Assembly (NCBI RefSeq): GCF_019097595.1
Contig: NC_080723.1
Location: 9,464,511-9,528,510 of the forward strand
DNA: 64,000 nucleotides
DNA from: Hemibagrus wyckioides
Lineage: Eukaryota > Chordata > Actinopteri > Siluriformes > Bagridae
Direction: 5' to 3'
The position numbers and the translations under genes were made by a program. The notes under the pieces were generated by a model, which was given only the letters and a program-made list of their open reading frames with translations, searched no databases and was not told the DNA's origin. Of this stretch, positions 34,701 to 46,549 are shown piece by piece (position 1 is the stretch's first letter; each line of letters begins with the position of its first letter).

Positions 34701-36544
34701 TACAGTATACACTACTCTACAGTATACACCACTCTACACTATACACCACTCTACAGTGTACACCACTCTACACGATACACCACTCTACACTATACTCCAC
34801 TCTACACTATACACCACTCTACAATCTACAGTATACATCACTCTACACATTACACCACTCCACTCTATACATTACCCAACTTAACACTACACTATACTCC
34901 ACATTCTGGCTGAGCTGTTGTTGATCCTAGATGCTTCCATTTCACAGCAACCACATCGTTTCAGCTGATCAGCAGAATACTCCGCAGAGTCCCTCTGGAT
35001 TAGGTACACACCAGGTGAGTGCTGTGATGCGTGTAATATGACAATATAATATCAGTATTTTGTTAATGATTTCATGATACACTTTTCTGTGGTAACATGA
35101 TATATTTTGAATTAAAAAGTGAAGGAAATGTTTTTAATAATCACAAATTGTTTTTACTTAATTACTCTTCACACTATTTGCTTCAGTTTAGTGTTATTTC
35201 TATAGCTTTTAACAATGGATATTGTTGCAAAGCAGCTTATAGGAATGTAAAATTCGGAATAACAATAACATTTAATAAAATTACATTTATTAAATTATAT
35301 CTATTCCTTCAGTCAGATGCCAGCAGCAGCCATGAGAGTCGAGAGAGTGCATGTGATCCTGACACTAAGGACACTGATATGGAGAGAGATAAGGCAGAAG
35401 AGGAGTCAGTGGGCCTCTTCATCCCTAAGCCCATGCTGTGCTCTGAAGCTGAGGAAGGTGAGGTCCCTCACTCTCTAGAGATGCTGTATCAGACTATCAA
35501 CAGCACCTCAGACTGCCTGCTGTTAGCGGCACACGTGTTACTGCTGGAAACCGGCTTCCTGCCACAGGTCAGAGGTCACACAATACACAACTGACCCATT
35601 AATGCACAAGTCATACACATAAATCTAATTCTAAGACAATATTAGTATTAAAAATTATAGAGTGTCTTTGCACAGTATTTATATTATGTAGCTTTATTGC
35701 ATTTTTTGAAAAATGTGTTTTTAAAAACTTACTTTTACCCATCAAACAAAGAAAGCTTGGTGATTGTTTGAGTGTTTAAGACACACCCACTACATGTGCA
35801 GCCTGCAGCAGTTGAGTAATTTGATTGTATTATCGATTTAGTAATCAACTGATCGTCACTTCGGCATATTGCTCTGTATATTTTGTGTTAAAATTGATGA
35901 TTTAGTGCTGTAACTTTGCGTCACACTAAGCACATCTTGGCTATCGTAGTAACATTAACACAATTTTCTTTTGTATATGAACCAACTTCTCATAGCAGCT
36001 TTAAGCAAAGCACGATCAAAGGATCATTTATACCATTCCAATTATTTTTTAATTAAACATTTTTAATTTATCATCTTAAATAATATTGTAAAGATGTATT
36101 TTAACCTAATTCCCCTAGATTTGAAGGCTTGTATAATTTACCCAGAACATGTCATTTGATTGGATTGTGTGATGCGTGCAGGGTTGTGATGTCAGAGACA
36201 GAGAGATGCCCAGTGGCTGGCGTGCAGCAGGGGGTCTCTACAGGCTGCAGTACTCTCACCCACTCTGTGAGAACAGCCTGGTAGAGGTGGTTGCCGTGCC
36301 TATGGGCCAAACACTTGTCATAAATGGTACGCATGGTGGTGTAGTTACCTAGTAAGGTGTAAATATTCTTTGTAGCTGCAGCTGATGATATTGTCATTGT
36401 GTCTTTTTTTCTCTCTCATAGCCACTCTGAAGACTGGTGCAGTAGAGTTTTCACAGAAGCTGGCACTGAAACTGGACGCTTATGTGACTGAGGAGTGGGC
36501 AGGTACAAAATATGACACTATGTACATTTAATCAAAATATCATT

Positions 36545-36735
36545 ATGTCATTAGACCTTAATTTTATGATCAAGGGTGTTAGCCCCGGCCTTTGAGCAAT
36601 GCCCTTAATCCTCTCTGCTATCATGGCTGATCCTGTGCTCTGACCCCAACCTCTAACAATCTCAGATTTACAAAGAAAATTATTTCACTGTGCTGTAATA
36701 CATATGTGACAAATAAAGGTGGCTTCTTTCTTTCT
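36545..36735 (+). repeat. SINE 3'-end remnant in intron 5 of the fbxo7 copy
   Basis: It contains GAGCAATGCCCTTAATCCTC, ATGGCTGATCCTG, a stretch ending TTTCACTGTGCTGTAATACA, and an AATAAAGG plus TTTCTTTCTT tail. This order is typical of fish tRNA-derived SINE 3' regions. A shorter relative lies in the matching intron of the complete gene (about 51,345-51,435), so the insertion predates the duplication. Confidence 0.6.
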
Positions 36736-37764
36736 TATAAGTAATTGCAGTACACTAGGGAACAGCTGTTGAATTTAAACAAGTGTAACCACTGTGGAGC
36801 ACTGTAAAAAAAAATTTTGTATGACATACTTCAGAAATGAACATTATAATTATGATAAACATATAAGTATAGATATATATATATAGAATCCCCTCTAACT
36901 TAGGCTTATATCAGACATTGTAACTCTATTTGCTGTCTGTTATTATAGTTATATGAGGATGTAAACTGTTTGTTGTGCATGTTTCTATGTAGCCCGAAAA
37001 TACAATTGCTTTTAATTATTTGTCTGGTGAACTAAAGAGGTTTTGATTTTGTAGGTGGAAATGCTGGCGTGGCCTACAGAGATTTGAAGAAACTGTCTCG
37101 TGTTTTTAAGGATCAGTTGGCTTACCCACTCATTGCAAAAGCTAGAGAAGGTATACCTTTAAATCAGATCCAGCTTTTCCTTTACTCTTCTACCCCTTTG
37201 CACACTTGTTACAGTAGACCCACTTGTAAACAAAATGACCATGTATGTGTTTGTGTGTGTATCTCCTACTTGCTCTGCAGCACTGGGTCTCCCTGCACTG
37301 TTTGGTCTGGCTGTGCTGCCCCCTGAGCTGCTGTTAAGGATAATGCGGCTGTTGGATGTTCCCTCAATCCTAAAGCTGTCTAAAGTATGCAGACGCCTGC
37401 ACTCTGTTACCCAAGATGCCTCACTCTGGAAACACTTTGTGTATCGTGACTTCAGAGGTATCAGCACATCACACAGACACTGCTATAGAGTTGAACTGCA
37501 GAAAGAGTGCACTAGTCATGTGATCGCTTTCTTTTGTGGAGAGTCTGTGCTGTTACCAAACTAGGAATCTTCTGCACTTGTAAGGCTCGTGATAGCTCTA
37601 GAGCACAACGTTGAATCTCCAACATTATCGCCACATTATAACTATTAAGTAGACTTCGGAATTTTATCTGACTTTGAAGCTCTATTTGTATATGACACCT
37701 CAGGTGCTGTGAAGTCCTCATGTCATAGATGTTGTTATTCAGTCTATCAGATCTCGTTACCGTG

Positions 37765-37890
37765 TCATGTATTAATCATTTCTCAAAGTTGATGTGTAGA
37801 AAGCATAAAGATCTGAGTGACTTTGACAAGAACCGAACTGTGATGGCTAGACGACTGGCTGAAATGATATTGTCGAAAGTGGCCTACAAA
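37765..37890 (+). mobile_element. Tc1-like transposon fragment in intron 7 of the fbxo7 copy
   Basis: Reads AAGTTGATGTGTAGAAAGCA, then a stretch translating to KHKDLSDFDKNRTVMARRLAE, resembling the N-terminus of a fish Tc1 transposase of the type seen again at 46,012. No terminal repeats are visible. The same fragment sits in the corresponding intron of the complete gene near 50,412-50,540. Confidence 0.65.
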
Positions 37891-38799
37891 GTTTCGTGTA
37901 CACTGCCATGCAAATGCCTAAGCATACTGGCATAGGTTATTGTTTTGCATTTCAGGACACTGTACTGGTCACACCACAGCAGCACAGACTGTATAACAGA
38001 TAACTGCTCTAGTGCACTCTATATTTGAACTCTATGGACAGTTCAATACTGGCTTTACGCCTGTCATTTTTTCCCTCTACACATTCTGCTTTGTGATTTC
38101 ATAAATTTCTAATGTCTGATAATGTCTTTTTTTTTGTGCAGTGAATTTTCATGCTGACAGTGAGCACAGAGACACAGACTGGAAAGAGGTACAGAAATTG
38201 AAAACTTAATTGTACAATATGTTTTATTCCAAAATGACATTTATTGTGAACTTCACTGATGCTTCTCTCTTACTTGAAATTCACAGCTTTACAAAAAGAA
38301 ATTTTATCAAAAGAAGACTCGGCGCCAATATAGACCGACTTTTTACCCTTTCCCAGGTCCCCCAATTTATCCCAACCGCCGAAATTACATCCCTCCTCGA
38401 CCACATCCTTTTTTTCCACCCGGCATCCTGCCTCACCCACACCACTACCCTGTTGGCCGGTTTCCAGGTAACGAACCGCTTTTCTGACCTGCCTTTGAAC
38501 ACCCTTTGCTGAGGCCAGACAGGAGCTGAGCACAAAACACCAGGAGAGGCTTCATCTGAAAACACCTTCCAGATACTTCTACACGACCCACAGGCATCTA
38601 AAAATGTTACAAAAATTAAAAACTCTTGGATCACCATGCATGCTCCAGAGACAGGCAAATGCTTTATCAATTCCATATTCAACATTCCAGAATAAACTAA
38701 ATATTTTGCAAAAAGATTTATGTGGACTTTTTAAGTAAGCAGAGATAAGTCGTGATTTTATCATAACAGGCTTAAAACTAAAAAACAGAAAAAGGCTCT

Positions 38800-39075
38800 T
38801 CCGCATCCCAGCCTAGAGTTTTGATCCCGCTGTGTTTTTCTCTTCATGGTAGCACCTCATGCACATACTCTCAATCTCCCCCCTTATTGCTACCCATATT
38901 TAAATGCCTTTTCCAGCGGATTACCTTTTGTTTTGCCTTTTTGGGGAAATTATACTTTGTGCTTTTCTATGCCTTATTATGATCTCAGTGCCCCTCTGTT
39001 TTTGTCATTAAAGACTCCCCTACCTATTTAGTCTCTTCTGTCTGCTCTTGGGTCCCCTAACCCCAAATAGGCAAA
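38800..39075. other. Sequence specific to the left arm, LTR-like 3' end
   Basis: The stretch from about CCAGCCTAGAG to CCCCAAATAGG has no counterpart in the right arm. It contains TTTGTCATTAAAGACTCCCC followed by TCTGCTCTTGGGTCCCC, which resembles the polyadenylation and U5-like end of a fish retroelement LTR. No flanking target duplication was identified. Retroelement origin is inference; the difference between the arms is visible. Confidence 0.4.
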
Positions 39076-39662
39076 GCACAGTGAAGAAATGATGGAAAAC
39101 CCAATAACAGAGGAGACAGAATGGAAATGATAGTGAATAAAATGAATCCTTGGCCTGTTTGTGTATGTCTCTGAGGTCTCATCTTTTAATATCAGCCTCT
39201 GCAGAAAGATCTTTGTCAGAGCATCTTCGTATTGCATCACTTTAATCATTTTTCATTCACTTCAGTTTCATTTCATTTTAGTGTTACTTTGCACTTTGGA
39301 TGACGAAGATCTGCATTTTTATTTAAGCCAACAGTTTGCTCATTTTCCTTGCTTCCCAGAATGCAATTGAATTCTAAAAAAAAAAATCTTTCCCCTCAAA
39401 TTGAATTGAACAGAAATGCTAAGTGACAGACTGATGGTTCTCATGCTATAAAACTGTTGACCTGACACACGCCTGATGCCATTTATATTACAGATGAAGA
39501 GTGTTTATTGTCATTGTAGTGATACAACTTAATTTGGCATCTGTCACGAAAAGCAAAAATGAATGAGTGATGATTTGGGTGAAATCATATGAGTTACTGT
39601 ATAACACATTAAAGTAAGATGGCACTAAAGCTCTTTGCTTAAAGTGCAAAGGCATTGCACTG

Positions 39663-39682
39663 TAAAAAAAAAAAAAAAAAAA
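39663..39682 (+). repeat. Poly-A run
   Basis: About 19 consecutive A residues just before GGATTTTGGAGG in the left arm. The right arm lacks the long run at the matching place (near 48,755). It may be a retroposition tail or simple slippage. Confidence 0.8.
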
Positions 39683-39749
39683 AGGATTTTGGAGGGAACA
39701 TCACTTCAGTATATTCATCAGAAAGTTCAATATACAATAATGGGTTAAT

Positions 39750-42098
39750 CCTACCTCCACTACCTATATGATAAGAGTTACAACTGCAACCCGAAAATAC
39801 TTCATAAAATATACTCAAAAAATTTTAAGCACTGCAAAGTGTGCATGTGGTTCAGATAGTGGTCACGCTGCTCATTTAAAGGTTAGATTCCTGTTTAAAA
39901 TGTTCCTGTGTATCACATCATAAATGTAAATGTTAAGACTTGTAGTTGGTGTTCTGTCTTAGAACAGGATTTTATGCTTGATATGACTGAGATAATGCCA
40001 GAAATCCCATTCTATTTTTGATTAGTATTGAACAGTGTTGTTGAATTTTTAAGAAAATAGCACACTAGTAGGCACAGGCAAGGATAAAAGGTTCACAATT
40101 TATTGTACTGTTGCACCACAGGACCCAATGCTCTCTGTAAAGCATGAAGGAGGAAGGGCCCTTATCATTCATTATACGGAGTATTTATGAACATGGTTTT
40201 AACACAGGGACAGAGCAAAAAAAATACACTGTCAGGTCACTGGCTACATTACAAAGCCTGACCAGGCATGGTGCATTCATGAGTCTGGCAACTTTACCAA
40301 GGCCTGCTAAGCTGGTTCAGGCCTTGAGTCTCACCACATCATATCCAGCACAAGCTCCAGTCACAATCTCTAGTCACGTACACAGGAGGTCAGAACTCCT
40401 AGTCAAATTTTCCATCACAACAGCTAAAAGGCTCTGTTTGTACGGACTTTAACATTTGTGCCATGTAGCAAGTGGTGTCCTGAAATGTTGGACAATAACA
40501 TTTGAAATTATGAGCTAACACCATGTAACTGGGGCGGGAACAAGGGAAATGGGGAGGCAGTCTATTTTAGCAGTCTTGGCTCTTTGGTCCTGTGTAAGCA
40601 CCACCATAGAAGATTCCGTCATCACCAGAATGTTTTCTGCCACTTATCTCATCTAGAGAGGACAAGGGCAATGGAAAGAGTGGGGCAAGCTATTTTAGCA
40701 AAACTACAATAGAAATTGATCAGAATAACAGCATTCACACTATCTGACTACACAACCCCGGGAATTTCACCCAAAGAATTTATATACACTTCTCTCATAA
40801 GCATGGACAGGTTCCAAATACCAATAAGGGTAAGAAACATTGGCCAGCAAACAAAAATAGATTTTATTGACAATTATTAATAAAAACAAAATTTAAAATA
40901 GACATAGAAACATTTGTTCCTTTTACACAAGATCACTAAGGTTCAAAGACAAAGTCATGGCAGGGAACTAGAGCCTGCAAACACAGGCAGAGTGTCAAGC
41001 TAAGCCACCCCCAAGCATACCTTACTCTGTGCATGCGCACATGTGCACACACTCAAACTCGTGGAGGTGAAGAGCACAACACAGTGAGGAAGACACCACC
41101 ACTAAGACAGGAGCAGTCATCTAACTCCAGTGTCCAGGCCCTGCTGAGACAAAGAAAATACGCATCAGATAATAGAAGGATAGAGTAACTTTTGGGATGG
41201 GGTCAGTGGGCTCAGTTAACCAAACAAAGACATAAAATAAAGCTAAAAATAAACACAAAAATAATGAATTTCATCAAGAACTGCAAACTAATGAGTCAAT
41301 AAATAGACCGACACTTGAAACAAATCCACGAAACCAACAAAATGAAAAAAAAAATGGACAAGGGAAAACGAAGAATTAACTGAAGCTCCAAAATTGAAAA
41401 CTGAACAGCACTGCTGCCTTTAGCAAACGTGGAGCACCCCCAGCTAGAGTTCGGTTGCATGCATTCATGATTAACAGTCAGTCTCTATAAGTATTGAGTA
41501 TTAGTATAACTAGTATTCATCCTCCCCCATTCTAATATACAGATGTGTCAAAAAAAAATACATATCAATACTCGAATGCGTGATAAAGCAACAATACTGC
41601 AACAATATTGCTTTTCTTGGCAAACTAAAGCAGGAAAAAAAACATCAGGCAACTGCATTACGTTCTCACAGCTGAGAAAGGGAATCAGTTAAATTAAGTT
41701 ATTACACACAAGGCAATGCTTCTAGAACACATAACTCTTATGACTTCGAGCCATTACCAAACAATTAGCAAGCAATTAGCAGTGCATTTTCTCTACCTTC
41801 TTCAATGTCCATGTCCAGTTCATGACACCATAGTGAAGATTAAGGCACACTGCAAAAATAAGAAAAAATAGGGCAAGTATTACTTAAAATAAGCAAAATG
41901 TATTTCACTCGACAGGATTTAAAAAAAAAAAAAAAAAGTTATAAACAGTCTCAGAGAACCCACAGATGCTAGATCATAATAACTAGTGCAGCTAGACTAA
42001 TAACAAGTAAATTTGCTTATACAAAGAAAAACATTTAAGAATTATTTTCTCAATATTTTCTCAAATGTCAGTGCCGTTGTCTTTAAATAAGGCTATAT
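39750..42098. other. Unassigned intergenic sequence
   Basis: About 2.3 kb on the loop side of the left arm. I see no spliced gene, no long open frame of known type and no terminal repeats. The GC-richer part near 40,100-40,460 has a 102-codon open frame without recognisable motifs. A 37-base segment at 41,252-41,288 recurs at 42,872-42,908. Old, unclassified repeats are likely. Confidence 0.6.
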
Positions 42099-42101
42099 AT
42101 A

Positions 42102-42536
42102 CACTACCAGTCAAAAGTTTGGACACACCTTTTAATTCAATGTTTTTTGTTTAGGGATTTATTTTCTACATTCTAGAACAATTCTGGAGATTTCAGTTGT
42201 TATTTTAAGACACGAAGGTCAGGTGTTCTGGAATAGTTCTTGCAAGAACAGTATTGTCAAGTGCATTTGCAAAACCCATCAAGCACCATGATGAAACTGG
42301 CTCACATGAAGACCATCCCAGTAAAGCAAGACTAAAACTTACCTCTGCTGCAGAGGAGAAGTTCATTTAGAGTTACCAGAGTTACTTACACAGAGCATAA
42401 GTAGCAGACATCTCAATATCAACTGTTCAAAAGACATTATTGTGTATTTCGGCCGCCTTCAGCATTGCAATGTAAAAAGAAATAAACATCAGCAAAGACC
42501 ATGGAATTAGAAGATGTAAACTTTTGACTGGTAGTG
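42102..42536. mobile_element. Internally deleted non-autonomous Tc1-like element
   Basis: It begins CACTACCAGTCAAAAGTTTG and ends CTTTTGACTGGTAGTG, imperfect inverted repeats flanked by TA on both sides. The interior keeps stop-broken scraps of transposase-like sequence over 435 bp, far too short for a full Tc1. A second copy of the left terminal repeat starts at about 42,638 after the TA microsatellite and is truncated. Confidence 0.8.
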
Positions 42537-42559
42537 TATACATATATATACCAGTATAT

Positions 42560-42634
<75 letters not shown>
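42537..42634. repeat. (TA)n microsatellite
   Basis: Nearly uninterrupted TA dinucleotides between two Tc1-like terminal repeats, probably expanded from the TA target duplication. It creates a meaningless minus-strand frame of alternating I and Y. Confidence 0.95.
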
Positions 42635-42637
<3 letters not shown>

Positions 42638-43137
42638 CTACCAGTCAAAAGTTTGGACACATCTTCTGGCCAGCCATGAAAATTAAACATGAACATTATA
42701 ACATATGCTTTCTAAAATATGGATCAGTTCATACTGTTCAGTCCTGTTGTTGATTCATTTTAACGCCAGGTCATCAGCCTAGTGTAACATGGCTATTTTT
42801 TTATGTATATCCATATGTCCAAATATTTGATCAGATCCAGTTTGTGGTCTTGTTGATTGTTATTCATTCATACACAAAAATAATGAATTTCATCAAGAAC
42901 TGCAAACTCATTGATCATTAAAAAAAATGTTATAACAATTGCAAGAGACATACATCAACAAAATCATACCAAAAAAAGGAGATTTAAAACTTATTTTAAC
43001 TGTTATATTTTAAATGCAAGTTGGTCATCAGGAAGTTGGGACAAGAGAAAAAAGCCATTTTAGGGGGTGCTTGAAGGCTATTTGATATTTTAAATAATAT
43101 TTTGGAACCAGTTTTTCTGCAGCTGTATTCATATATA

Positions 43138-44385
43138 CACTATATTGCCAAAAGTATTCGCTCACCTGCCTTGACTCGCATATGAACTTAAGTGACATCC
43201 CATTCCTAATCCATAGGGTTCAATATGATGTCGGTCCACCCTTTGCAGTTATAACAGCTTCAACTCTTCTGGGAAGGCTGTCCACAAGGTTTAGGAGTGT
43301 GTTTATGGGAATTTTTGACCATTCTTCCAGAAGCTCATTTGTGAGGTCACACACTGATGTTGGACGAGAAGGCCTGGCTCTCAGTCTCCGCTCTAATTCA
43401 TCCCAAAGGTGTTCTATCGGGTTGAGGTCAGGACTCTGTGCAGGTCAGTCAAGTTCATCCACACCAGACTCTGTCATCCATGTCTTTATGGACCTTGCTT
43501 TGGTCACTGGTGCACAGTCATGTTGGAAGAGGAAGGGGCCAGCTCCAAACTGTTCCCACAAAGTTGGGAGCATGGAATTGTCCAAAATGTCTTGGTATGC
43601 TGAAGCATTCAGAGTTCCTTTCACTGGAACTAAGGGGCCAAGCCCAGCTCCTGAAAAACAACCCCACACCATAATCCCTCCTCCACCAAACTTTACACTT
43701 GGCACAATGCAGTCAGACAAGTACCGTTCTCCTGGCAACCGCCAAACCCAGACTCGTCCATCAGATTGCCAGATGGAGAAGCGTGATTCGTCACTCCAGA
43801 GAACGCGTCTCCACTGCTCTAGAGTCCAGTGGCGGCGTGCTTTACACCACTGCATCCGACGCTTTGTATTGCACTTGGTGATGTATGGCTTGGATGCAGC
43901 TGCTCGGCCATGGAAACCCATTCCATGAAGCTCTCTGCGCACTGTTCTTGAGCTAATCTGAAGGCCACATGAAGTTTGGAGGTCTGTAGTGATTGACTCT
44001 GCAGAAAGTTGGCGACCTCTTCGCACTATACGCCTCAGCATCCGCTGACCCCGCTCCGTCAGTTTACGTGGCCTACCACTCCGTGGCTGAGTTGCTGTCG
44101 TTCCCAAACACTTCCACGTTCTTATAATACAGCTGACAGTTGACTGTGGAATATTTAGGAGCGAGGAAATTTCACGACTGGATTTGTTGCACAGGTGGCA
44201 TCCTATCACAGTTCCACGCTGGAATTCACTGAGCTCCTGAGAGCGACCCATTCTTTCACAAATGTTTGTAAAAACAGTCTGCATGCCTAAGTGCTTGATT
44301 TTATACACCTGTGGCCATGGAAGTGATTGGAACACCTGATTCTGATTATTTGGATGGGTGAGCGAATACTTTTGGCAATATAGTG
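43138..44385 (-). mobile_element. Near full-length Tc1/mariner element
   Basis: Terminal repeats match: the left end starts CACTATATTGCCAAAAGTAT and the right end is its reverse complement, with TA on each side. Total length is 1,248 bp, usual for fish Tc1. It encodes one transposase on the minus strand. The same family gave rise to the folded-back element at 56,822-57,206. Confidence 0.93.
43220..44251 (-). pseudogene. Tc1 transposase with one premature stop
   Basis: Cut-and-paste DNA transposase that acts in the nucleus at TA sites. The start is the ATG at 44,249-44,251 ([13 protein letters not shown]). The N-terminal half has paired-like helix-turn-helix DNA-binding regions with the GRPRKL linker. 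The catalytic domain shows its first aspartate in VLWSDESRF and its second in the [10 protein letters not shown] region. A TGA at 43,445-43,447 stands where this family normally has tryptophan, just before the segment that carries the third acidic residue (SPDLNPIEHLW type). Downstream of it the frame stays open to the natural stop at 43,220-43,222, giving 344 codons in all, the family's normal length. The element is therefore disabled by essentially one base change, although other substitutions may matter. Confidence 0.9.
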
Positions 44386-44401
44386 TATATATATATATAT
44401 A

Positions 44402-45990
<1,589 letters not shown>

Positions 45991-46011
45991 ATATATATAT
46001 ATATATGTATA

Positions 46012-46470
46012 TGATCAGCCATAACATTATGACCACTGACAGGTGAAGTGATTGAAGTGATTATCTCACCATGGCACCTGTTAGTGGGTGGGATATATTA
46101 GGCAGCAATGAACATTTTGTCCTCAAAATAAAAAAAAAAGGGCAAGCGAGTTTGAGCGAGTTTGACAAGGGCCAGATTCTGATGGCTAGAACAAGTCTGA
46201 TCCATGGAGGCCCCACCTCGCAACTTACAGGACTTAAAGGAACTGCTGCTAACATCTTAGTGCCAAATACAACAGCACACCTTCAGGGATCTAGTGGAGT
46301 CCATGTCTCAACAAGTCAGATTGGTCTGTGGCTATGCAGCCCCATACACAACAAACTTTGATGTACTGTGTATCCTGACACCTTTCTATCAGAACCAGCA
46401 TTAACTTTTTCAGCAATTTGAGCAGCATTAGCACGTCTGTTGGATCTGATCACACAGGCCAGATCAGATA
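46012..46470. mobile_element. Rearranged Tc1-like remnant
   Basis: It begins ATCAGCCATAACATTATGAC, a terminal repeat of a common fish Tc1 family, and continues with an N-terminal coding scrap (FDKGQILMAR). It then jumps to a C-terminal scrap (GGPTSQLTGLKGTAANILVP). From about 46,355 sequence of the same family follows in the opposite orientation (CTGACACCTTTCTATCAGAA). There is an internal deletion plus a partial inverted second copy. Family assignment is from recall of fish Tc1 sequences. Confidence 0.7.
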
Positions 46471-46549
46471 AATGACGTAGCTGGCTGGATCATCACAAAC
46501 TGATGCAGCTTTGCCTGGTGCCTCCATTTCTATGCCTGCTTTGCCTCAA

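Larger units (their letters stand above)
1..34905. repeat. Giant 17-bp satellite/minisatellite array
   Basis: Tandem repeat of a 17-base unit, CTCTACACTATACACCA, with variants at a few positions: ACAG or ACAT for ACAC, ACTCCA, AGTCCA or ACGCCA for ACACCA, and ACACATTACACCA. A 24-base form carries an extra 7 bases (ACAGTAT or ACTTTAC type) and becomes common after about 28.3 kb. The forward strand is almost free of G; 2,041-2,100, for example, contains none. The array is already running at base 1, so its true length is unknown. It decays over its last 100 bases and meets unique sequence near 34,905. The unit has no TAA, TAG or TGA in any forward frame, which gives long spurious open frames on the plus strand only. 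It is not a telomere repeat and not a CRISPR array. I cannot tell from the sequence whether it is centromeric, subtelomeric or interstitial. Confidence 0.98.
34931..38487 (+). pseudogene. fbxo7: 5'-truncated second copy of fbxo7 with open frame
   Basis: Duplicate of the complete gene on the other strand. Exon segments: 34,931-35,014 (3' part of exon 2), 35,313-35,567, 36,182-36,326, 36,422-36,502, 37,055-37,150, 37,281-37,457, 38,142-38,188, 38,287-38,487. Exon 1 and most of exon 2, which encode the ubiquitin-like domain, are missing; satellite DNA lies where they should be. Every remaining intron has GT and AG ends. Joined from the ATG at 34,931, the segments total 1,086 nt without a stop, a possible 361-residue protein with the PI31-dimerising (FP) region, the F-box (37,281-37,457) and a proline-rich tail. 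The tail ends early at a TGA at 38,485-38,487 and lacks a block of about 15 residues. An in-frame TAG lies just before the ATG. The original promoter is lost, so I call it a pseudogene; a functional short paralogue using a new start is possible. Confidence 0.85.
34930..39747 (+). repeat. Left arm of the fbxo7 inverted duplication
   Basis: This arm is similar, in reverse complement, to about 48,689-53,345. Shared parts are fbxo7 exons 2 (3' part) to 9, their introns, a Tc1 fragment and a SINE remnant in introns, and about 1 kb of 3' flank. The flank ends at the TAATGGGTTA motif at 39,747, matched by TAACCCATTA at 48,689. Exons are about 95 percent identical where counted; introns are more diverged, with indels. 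The outer end abuts the satellite. Confidence 0.9.

Noticed and set aside
5..34884. Long plus-strand open frames (up to 775 codons) of Y/T/H/L repeats
   Set aside because: They follow directly from a 17-base unit lacking forward stops. All frames give the same peptide, there is no non-repeat domain, and no splice or promoter signals support them.
1..34905. CRISPR-like or telomeric array
   Set aside because: There are no unique spacers between constant repeats, and the unit is not TTAGGG-like. The surrounding genes are vertebrate.
35097..35594. 165-codon frame covering intron 2 and exon 3 of the fbxo7 copy
   Set aside because: Only the part from 35,313 to 35,567 is exon; the N-terminal part is intron read-through and the end runs past the donor site.
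38270..38806. Minus-strand frames opposite exon 9 of the fbxo7 copy
   Set aside because: Shadows of the plus-strand exon and its 3' flank; no recognisable domain.
42427..42696. Minus-strand frame with a run of alternating I and Y
   Set aside because: It is translation of the TA microsatellite between two Tc1-type ends.
43182..43928. 248-codon plus-strand frame
   Set aside because: It lies antisense to the Tc1 transposase, and its residues match no domain. The minus-strand frame has the HTH and DDE motifs.
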